38,861 bases of DNA from contig FR893513.1 in NCBI GenBank assembly GCA_000434035.1, forward strand, positions 20,697-59,557. Direction: 5' to 3'. Under the pieces are notes generated by a model, which saw only the letters and a program-made list of their open reading frames with translations, searched no databases and was not told the origin of the DNA. Shown here piece after piece: positions 34,501-38,861 of this stretch. Position 1 is the stretch's first letter. Each line of letters begins with the position of its first letter. Origin of the DNA: Clostridium sp. CAG:452 (GTDB lineage: Bacteria; Bacillota; Clostridia; TANB77; CAG-508). The translations under genes and the position numbers were made by a program.

Positions 34501-36051
34501 ACGAGTTGTAAGAATTCCAATCTGATTGTTAGGCAGGATGCCGCTATGTAACAAATAATTAGCTAAACTATTAGCTCTTTCATTTAGTTCTCTATATGTT
34601 AATTTTTGATCTTCAAAAACAACAGCAATATTATCAGGAGTTTTTTCAACTTGTTCTTCAAATAATTGAGTAATTGTTTTATCACGTGGATAATCTGCAG
34701 AAGTATTATTAAAATCATATAATATTTTTTTCTTTTCATCAGGAGTTACAATTTCAATTTCATTTAATGTGATATCATTATTTTCTAAAACTTGGTTTAT
34801 AATATATAAAAATCTAGCATGAATAGAACAAATATCATCAATAGAATATTTGCTTATTAAATAATCATATGCAATGTTTATATCACCAGTATCATTCATA
34901 TCATAAAGGTGGATATCAATATCATCAGAAATAAAATTATTTCCAACCCAGCTAGATTCATAATTTATATCAGAAGTTTGTTTGTTACTTCTTACATTTT
35001 GATAAGAAAGTAATATATTATATAAATTAGGAATACTACTATCCTTTTTCCTTAAATCTTCTAAAAGATATTGATATGGATATTTTTGATGTCTAAAAAT
35101 CTTTGAAAAATCTGCTGATATATTAGATAAAAACTCAGCAAATGGAATTTTATGATTGATAGAAATTCTAAAAGGAATAGTACTAATATACATACCTGTT
35201 GTTTGTTTTTCTTTAAAGTTTCCCCTATTTAATATAGGTGTACCAATAGTAAAATCATCTAAAGATGATACTCTTGATAAATATATAGCAAGAACAGCCA
35301 TAAAGAAATTAAAAGCTGAAGCTTTGTTTTGCTTACAGAATTCATTAATTAAATTCATTGTTTCTTTTGGTATAACAAATTGCTTTCTTTTTGCCTTACA
35401 AGACAAAGAAGAATTAGAATTTTCAACATTAATAGAAGGAATTGTTGCAACTTCTGGAACTGTTTTAAAAATTTCATTCCAAAATTCCTTATCCTTATTG
35501 AATTTTTCACTATTTAAATATTCTTGCTCAGAAGTAATGTAATCTAAGTAAGAAGGATTTTTATTATCTATAATTTGTGAATTTATTATTTTTTCATAAT
35601 AATCCATAATCTCATTAACTACAAGACCCGCTGTCCATGCATCAGAAATTAAATGGTGAGCTGTTATAACAAAACCACCATGACCATCTGGAAATGTAAA
35701 TGTTTTAAATGAAAATAGTAAATTATCTAAAACTTCGAAAGGAGTATTAGACATTTTATTTTCTATATCTTTTATATCTTCATCTGTATTTACCATAACA
35801 TTTTCAATTTCAAATTCAGAAAAAGAAGATAAATATTGTAAAGGTTTATCATCCTTTACTGTAAATTTCAACCTAAAACTGTCATTGCTTTTAACAAATA
35901 AATTAATAGCTTTTTGTAAAGCTTTAAGATTTAATTTTTCTAATACAATTACACATCCTGTGATATTCTCAATAGGTGTTCCTTTGTAAAATTGTTCTGT
36001 GAACCAAATTGATTTTTGTGGGTTTGTTAAATTGTATACATTGCTCTCCAT
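28588..36051 (-). CDS. Nonribosomal peptide synthetase, C-A-T-C-A-T-R (predicted dipeptide aldehyde or pyrazinone maker)
   Basis: This 2,487-residue enzyme has two full modules and a reductive release domain. C1 (about 5-440) has HHLISDAW at 132-139. A1 (about 460-960) has TSGSTGNPKG near 609 and NGKIDRK at its end. T1 has GGDSL with Ser997. C2 (about 1060-1480) has HHIIMDG, H1180-H1181 and D1185. A2 (about 1500-1990) has TSGSTGKPKG near 1643. T2 has GGDSV with Ser2034. The terminal thioester reductase (about 2100-2487) has GSTGYLG and Y2282/K2286. Both modules look intact. The A1 pocket residues read D-V-Q-F-I-A-H-V-A-K by hand alignment to GrsA, close to the classical Pro code. A2 reads D-I-Y-T-V-G-I-I-L-K, unassigned. 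The N-terminal C domain could acylate the first residue. The reductase predicts an aldehyde, and gut Clostridia enzymes of this architecture make dipeptide aldehydes that can cyclise to pyrazinones. No phosphopantetheinyl transferase or exporter is in the window. No in-frame CGG occurs in the gene. Confidence 0.95.
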   Translation of the reverse strand: MESNVYNLTNPQKSIWFTEQFYKGTPIENITGCVIVLEKLNLKALQKAINLFVKSNDSFRLKFTVKDDKPLQYLSSFSEFEIENVMVNTDEDIKDIENKMSNTPFEVLDNLLFSFKTFTFPDGHGGFVITAHHLISDAWTAGLVVNEIMDYYEKIINSQIIDNKNPSYLDYITSEQEYLNSEKFNKDKEFWNEIFKTVPEVATIPSINVENSNSSLSCKAKRKQFVIPKETMNLINEFCKQNKASAFNFFMAVLAIYLSRVSSLDDFTIGTPILNRGNFKEKQTTGMYISTIPFRISINHKIPFAEFLSNISADFSKIFRHQKYPYQYLLEDLRKKDSSIPNLYNILLSYQNVRSNKQTSDINYESSWVGNNFISDDIDIHLYDMNDTGDINIAYDYLISKYSIDDICSIHARFLYIINQVLENNDITLNEIEIVTPDEKKKILYDFNNTSADYPRDKTITQLFEEQVEKTPDNIAVVFEDQKLTYRELNERANSLANYLLHSGILPNNQIGILTTRSIDSIIGIFAILKLHCTYVPIDINYPIDRIKYMISSSNISYILYSNSILNIDTSVSFLNISSNKYSSFSKILDCSVLSEENPNNNLYIIFTSGSTGNPKGVTISHKNMINLISFEKNGTTLLQDAHKVLQFATMSFDVSYQEIFSALLNGLTLVLIEDDVRKNISSLSEYIDSHSVDTLFIPPAYLKLLADDNKSIESIIKNIKNIITAGEKLVITSGIKKLLNSGIKLHNHYGPAETHVATTYTLNSSIETLEPPIGKPISNSHVYILDADNNLLPVNTVGQIAISGDCVGNGYINNSKLTQKKFITDKFTNSGKMYLTGDLGYMDTSGLIYFLGRNDFQVKVNGFRIELEEIETALHSHPDITNCIVLSQKNNLHTFLIAYYISNQNISETELRKYLKNKLPEYMMPHYLIKLDQLPYNLNGKIDRKNLPLPNFEIINKNIIPPRNDIDQILISVLSKILNINNISISDSFFELGGDSLTAINLCAKIYSELNVQIFVKDVLENPIIKDLSDVISSKDLHNKNCPLKKAEIKDIYQASFAQKRIFYSTQAISSGNNVVYNVSGGLLIDSVLDVNKIVDCINKIVDNQSSFRTQFEIVDGELYQRIINHAQIKIDCYNGQEKDLQSILDKFPKPFDLTTAPLLRASVYVLDNKKTLLLLDTHHIIMDGASLNILIQDFCTLYSNNNIDKLKFEYIDYSEWEKSFVESDEIKKYDEYWASTFANSQISSLNLPYDFPANSKSYEGDKISYNMPKETFAKIEELAKKHDVSAYTVFLSALYILLYKYTGQTNLIVGSPLEGRNYEEFNNIIGMFVNNIVLKNDILPENSVDSLLNSTQNIVTNAISNQPYPYELILKKLNLDKNTSLLDVVLTYQNTKKSKYNIENADLELLYSNTKTAKFNIWLEIIPDLARFNLEYNSSLFKKETINSFLKHYIFILNQLISNTTISIDDIEIITPKEKALLKQFNNTDGPINDDTVVSIFEEQVKMHPDNIAIICNDKTLTYDELNKRANSLAHLLIEKGIGANDIVCVMTNRSFETIVCMMAILKAGAAFFNVDPNYPIERTKYYLEDSKTKYVLTQTELKDRVSSIENCIEIDLSIEDIYNKNFENPNVKINRGDLSYLIYTSGSTGKPKGAMLNQVGFANMVKAMTLVLDYLKEGNKHCIASVTSTPFDIFVYEIIVSLTHGLKIAMANNAEHRNPKLLDELIRKCHVDVMTVTPSLMKINYDNREPDTALAQVKNMVFGGEPLPEKFVEDLRALADDITIYNIYGPSEITILCNVQNLNGEKEITIGPPIMNTQIHILDKNMKPLPIGVVGEIYISGIQVGYGYIGKPELTAEKFLDNPFGEGKMYKSGDIGRWTFDGKVQCLGRIDNQIKLRGLRIELGEIENVMLNVPNVSSAVVNKIEIDGKEALCGYYTCDKDVSEDIVKDALRKALPAYMVPTYIVKLDQMPYTINRKIDRKALPLPELNKPVANNKINIEELNSVEEKLLQIWKNILKIDDIDINDNFFDIGGDSVAAISMQIEAVKYGLEFEYGDIFAFPTIKQLSANLKTPDEIFIKNYDYSKVNSVLARNTMDNLNTIKKIKFNNMLLIGSTGYLGAHVLDAFLQSNKGIAYCLVREKDGLDIKERLRGVLNFYFGNKYNELFNNRIKVVCGDIVKENLGLSEKDYSELKNNIDIVINSGALVKHFGIKKKFEEINVKGTQSVIDFCLNTKKRLLHVSTISVSGNGEKEETVIETPENINDKKIFKESDIYVGQNIKGVYSTTKFRAELLVLEAISSKGLDAQILRLGNITNRYSDGVFQMNADENAFAKRIKSFIEIGAFPKYMLKHSIELTPVDLAAKAIIRAANYTSVCNVLHIYNTHLLEIKLLINTLNNDLHIDVLPVNDTMMKDIITGVLADNNRKDILSGIIYDLDENKQLIYTSNIRLNCSFSEEYFNKIDFSWKNIDKDYIIKYINYLRKIKFIKD

Positions 36052-36123
36052 AATATCACCTTTTATTATATTTTATAACTAATATATATCGTTAAAATCG
36101 TTATAAATCAACTGCTACACTAA

Positions 36124-36153
36124 ATTGTAACATAAAACACAAAATAATGTAAA
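36124..36153 (-). promoter_or_regulatory. Putative promoter of the NRPS/kinase operon
   Basis: On the minus strand TTTACA (36153-36148) and TACAAT (36129-36124) are 18 bases apart, about 70 bases before the NRPS start. The palindrome at 36155-36178 lies directly upstream of the -35 box. Confidence 0.5.
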
Positions 36154-36154
36154 T

Positions 36155-36178
36155 AATTTGACACAAACTTGTCAAATT
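36155..36178. promoter_or_regulatory. Palindromic operator-like site, NRPS/HtrA intergenic region
   Basis: The 9-base arms AATTTGACA and TGTCAAATT are perfect inverted repeats with a 6-base spacer. It sits between two divergent genes. It contains a TTGACA that could also act as -35 toward HtrA, but no -10 box follows at the right distance. Confidence 0.5.
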
Positions 36179-36276
36179 ACAGCAACAATCGACAAAAAAA
36201 GGCAGTTAAATATATGATTAAAATAGTAAAAAAAGGAAAAAATATAATGTAGGAATATTGTAAAGGAGGGATAAAG

Positions 36277-37398
36277 ATGTATGAATACAAGAAAAGAGAG
36301 AGTAAATTTAAGAAGATAATTAGTTTGATTTTTTTAGTAATAGTAGTTGCGGCAAGTAGTGTGTTTATATATAGCATGTATACAGATATAGACGTGTATT
36401 CGACTGATGAAAATAATAATGTGGCAGTTAGACTTTCACAAAATGAAAGTAAAAAAGAAGAACAAAATATAACAGAAGTATTAGAAAGCGTTACAAAAAG
36501 TGTGGTTGGAATTTCTAAAATAAAAAATAAAGGAAATTCAATATTTTTAAATAATAGTGCTTCTGATTTAGGACTGGGAACAGGAATGATAGTTTCAGAA
36601 AATGGCTATATCCTTACAAATTGGCATGTGGCAGGTAACAAATATAGCAATTGTTATATAACATTAGAAAGTGGGAAAAGCTACAATGGAAGTGTGGTAT
36701 GGGCCGACAGTGACTTAGATTTAGCAATTGTAAAAATAAATGCAACAGGATTACAGTATTTAAATTTAGGAGATTCAGATAATGTAAAATTGGGACAAAC
36801 CACATATGCAATAGGAAATCCAATTGGTGTAGAATTTCAAAGAACTGTAACTTCTGGAATTATAAGCGGAGTAAATAGAACAATAAAAATAGAAGAAGAA
36901 AATAATGAGTCATATATGGAGGATTTAGTTCAAACAGATGCAACAATTAACCCAGGAAATAGTGGAGGGCCATTGATAAATACAAATGGAGAGGTTATTG
37001 GAATAAATACAGTAAAAATAAATGAAGCAGAAGGAATAGGTTTTGCCGTGCCTATTAATATTGTAAAACCTATTATAGAAAGTTTTGTTACAAATGGAAA
37101 TTTTGAAGAGGCATATTTAGGTATATTTGCTTATGACAAAAATGTTGTACCGTATTTAGAAACAGGAATAGAATTTAATTCCGGAATATATATAGCTCAA
37201 ATAAATAAAGATGGGCCAGCAAATACATCAAGCTTAAAAGTGGGAGATATAATAACAAAAATAGATAACATAGATATAAACAAAATGAGTGAACTTAGAA
37301 AATATATTTATTCAAAAAAGGCTGGAGATGAAGTGAACCTAAGCATTTTAAGAAATAAAAAGACGTATAGTATAAAAATAAAATTAGGGAAAAAATAG
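36277..37398 (+). CDS. HtrA-like membrane-anchored trypsin-fold serine protease with PDZ domain
   Basis: This 373-residue protease is anchored by one helix (about residues 13-34, ISLIFLVIVVAASSVFIYSMY) and acts outside the membrane. The catalytic triad is complete: H117 in TNWHVAG, D148 in DLDLAIVKI and S229 in NPGNSGGPL. A C-terminal PDZ domain (about 275-370, GIYIAQINKDGPANTSSLKVGD, then ITKIDN) follows. The domain order is that of HtrA/DegP-type quality-control proteases. The start has AAAGGAGGG upstream. It is transcribed away from the NRPS gene and no downstream partner is seen. Confidence 0.93.
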   Translation: MYEYKKRESKFKKIISLIFLVIVVAASSVFIYSMYTDIDVYSTDENNNVAVRLSQNESKKEEQNITEVLESVTKSVVGISKIKNKGNSIFLNNSASDLGLGTGMIVSENGYILTNWHVAGNKYSNCYITLESGKSYNGSVVWADSDLDLAIVKINATGLQYLNLGDSDNVKLGQTTYAIGNPIGVEFQRTVTSGIISGVNRTIKIEEENNESYMEDLVQTDATINPGNSGGPLINTNGEVIGINTVKINEAEGIGFAVPINIVKPIIESFVTNGNFEEAYLGIFAYDKNVVPYLETGIEFNSGIYIAQINKDGPANTSSLKVGDIITKIDNIDINKMSELRKYIYSKKAGDEVNLSILRNKKTYSIKIKLGKK

Positions 37399-37455
37399 AT
37401 TTTAGAATGGAGAATCAACTAAAGTGCCAAGCAATAAAAATTTAGAAAAATATAA

Positions 37456-37483
37456 TTAGGAGCAGTTATAAAACTGCTCCTAA
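37456..37483 (-). terminator. Terminator-like hairpin at the end of the M14 peptidase gene
   Basis: The 12-bp perfect stem TTAGGAGCAGTT/AACTGCTCCTAA has an ATAA loop and spans the stop codon of the minus-strand gene. The T run after it is imperfect (ATTATATTTTT). Confidence 0.65.
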
Positions 37484-38740
37484 AACTAATATTCCAATAT
37501 TATCATTATAAATATCATTAAATTGACTAATAGGAAGCGGGTTTTCACCAAGACCTGCTTCTATTGTATATCCAGGCCTTCTATACTCTTGTAAGAACCA
37601 GTCTTTATATCCTGCAAAACTAGAGTTATAAGGGACTTCACTTAAAGCATAACCACTAACTTGTGCAAAAATTTCACCAATTTGCTCTGCCTCTTGAGTA
37701 GCATAATTTTGAAATTGCCAATAAATTTCTTTACCTTGAGTATGATAAGCAAGTATTAATCTAAAGTTATGGAGTCTAGTAAAATTATATATAACAATAG
37801 CTTCTGGTGCTACTAAAGGTTCAGAACCTACATAATCTCGCGGAGCAGGAGAAGTAAACCCTTGCGCAAATTTAATTCTTTTAGACTCTTCCCAACCAGC
37901 AGGAAACTGTAAATTCAAATCAATTCCACGAATATTAGCTTTCCATCCATTAGGAAATGGAATAGAAGGATATTTATTTGCAATAGCTTTAGCACTATTA
38001 TATATACTTGAATTAGGTTTTGTTTGACCAGTAACCAAATTTACACCATCTGGATTGCACATAGGAACAACATATATAGAAGTATTGTTAAAAATATTTC
38101 TAATGTTGTAACCAAACAAAGTTGAGTTATTAACATATGCCAAACAAAAATTTTCCACAAATTTCATAAGCAAAGGAGAAGTAATCCATTCATTTGCATG
38201 TATAGAAGCACTATAAAAAACTTCTGTGTCACCGGTTCCAAGCCTTATATAGGGAATAGAATTATTAAGAACACTAGAACCAATTGAACCTATTTCTAAA
38301 AATGGATAAATACTAGAAAGTGCATTAATATTAAGTTGCAATATATTTGCACTATAACTGATATTTGTAGGAACAATATTTCCAAAAGGAACTGTAACTT
38401 GTTGACCTATTCGCAAATTGTTTGGCGAAATGCCGGGATTTGCAACAACAATTCTATTTACAGTTGTAGAAAAATTATTTGCAATACCATACAAAGTATC
38501 ACCCTGTTTTATAGTATATGACGTTCTGCCATTTATATATGGAAATAAGGCATCCCAAGTAGAGGAGCCAACAACTCCATCTGGAGTTAATCTAAAATTT
38601 CTTTGAAATTTTTTAACAGCAACTTGTGTTAAAAGACCAAAATTATCATCTATATTTCCAGAATAAAAGCCTAATTTCATTAAAGTACTTTGTAACAGTT
38701 CTACCACAGGACCAGTTGAACCTAAACTTAATGTTTCCAT
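37466..38740 (-). CDS. M14 zinc carboxypeptidase with peptidoglycan-binding and LysM domains
   Basis: This 424-residue protein probably cuts peptidoglycan peptides, as gamma-D-glutamyl-diaminopimelate peptidases of sporeformers do. Residues about 8-68 form a peptidoglycan-binding helical domain (VVELLQSTLMKLGFYSG...DGVVGSSTWDAL). Residues 75-118 form a LysM module (YTIKQGDTLYGIANNF). The catalytic domain carries zinc ligands H181 and E184 (HANEW) and H333 (AYHTQG), with the catalytic Glu394 in YTIEAGLG. No signal peptide is seen, which is common in this sporulation-linked group. ATG 38740 has AGGTGAT upstream. All key residues are present. Confidence 0.93.
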   Translation of the reverse strand: METLSLGSTGPVVELLQSTLMKLGFYSGNIDDNFGLLTQVAVKKFQRNFRLTPDGVVGSSTWDALFPYINGRTSYTIKQGDTLYGIANNFSTTVNRIVVANPGISPNNLRIGQQVTVPFGNIVPTNISYSANILQLNINALSSIYPFLEIGSIGSSVLNNSIPYIRLGTGDTEVFYSASIHANEWITSPLLMKFVENFCLAYVNNSTLFGYNIRNIFNNTSIYVVPMCNPDGVNLVTGQTKPNSSIYNSAKAIANKYPSIPFPNGWKANIRGIDLNLQFPAGWEESKRIKFAQGFTSPAPRDYVGSEPLVAPEAIVIYNFTRLHNFRLILAYHTQGKEIYWQFQNYATQEAEQIGEIFAQVSGYALSEVPYNSSFAGYKDWFLQEYRRPGYTIEAGLGENPLPISQFNDIYNDNIGILVLGAVL

Positions 38741-38812
38741 ATAATCACCTAAAATATAATATTATGAAATAATAAAATTTATGATATAATATATATGATA
38801 AATTTGCGATTT

Positions 38813-38841
38813 GAACAAATGGGGACAGACCCCTTTTGTTC
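38813..38841. repeat. REP-like hairpin with GGGGACAGACCCC core
   Basis: The inverted repeat GAACAAA-T-GGGG / CCCC-T-TTTGTTC forms an 11-bp stem with one mismatch and an ACAGA loop. The GC-rich core is out of character with the AT-rich surroundings. Similar GGGGAC...CCCC hairpins flank IS200-like Y1 (REP-associated) transposase genes in Firmicutes, so an element may lie just beyond the window end. Confidence 0.55.
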
Positions 38842-38861
38842 ATATAAATCCCACATCCAAC

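Overview
The window comes from a very AT-rich, low-GC Gram-positive bacterium, most likely an uncultured Clostridia-like anaerobe. Support for this: Firmicutes-type -10/-35 promoters, strong AGGAGG ribosome sites, TTG starts, a T-box leader on ileS, a DnaD/helicase-loader pair, and DUF975, DUF1858 and VanW/G5 proteins. Placement below class is inference. No rRNA, CRISPR array or complete insertion sequence is visible.

Layout. 1-5771 (+): 3' part of gyrA, a small coupled gene, then a T-box and ileS. 5807-7805 (-): DnaD-like and DnaC/DnaI-like primosome genes. 7888-11157 (-): a small type IV secretion (T4SS) operon with VirD4, VirB2-like pilin, VirB6-like and PrgI/VirB3-like genes; no VirB4 or relaxase is seen. 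11486-12845 (+): a DUF1858 protein, a tRNA-Lys/Glu/Thr operon and a short-chain dehydrogenase. 12877-16736: a CBM25-like protein, a divergent pair of HTH regulators with repeated TTGTC half-sites between them, a VanW/G5 surface protein and a second tRNA-Lys. 16925-22640: a membrane-anchored protein, a small coiled-coil protein, CorA plus an ABC-F ATPase, a DUF975 protein and an HD-GYP response regulator. 22860-26682 (+): a DnaJ/CbpA-like chaperone, two unknown proteins and a second VirD4-type coupling ATPase. 26728-36051 (-): a 2,487-residue nonribosomal peptide synthetase, C-A-T-C-A-T-reductase, followed by a sensor kinase; the architecture predicts a dipeptide aldehyde or its cyclised pyrazinone. 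36277-38740: an HtrA-like protease and an M14 peptidase with LysM. The right end carries a REP-like hairpin.

Main discovery. Four genes (both virD4 genes, the virB6-like gene and the dnaJ-like gene) are each split by a +1 frameshift, and all four breaks fall on a CGG codon. Dropping the C and reading GGN (Gly) restores the conserved protein every time, including the P-loops of both VirD4 ATPases. I checked by hand about 11,700 codons in 29 genes. In-frame CGG occurs only at these four places and nowhere as an ordinary arginine codon, although about 50 out-of-frame CGG triplets occur in the same genes. CGU, CGC, CGA and AGA are used for Arg. The simplest reading is that CGG is unassigned or reassigned in this organism and acts as a +1 frameshift or four-base (CGGN) signal. 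Three of the four affected genes are T4SS components, so this may gate secretion or conjugation. A systematic sequence error cannot be ruled out from the window alone.
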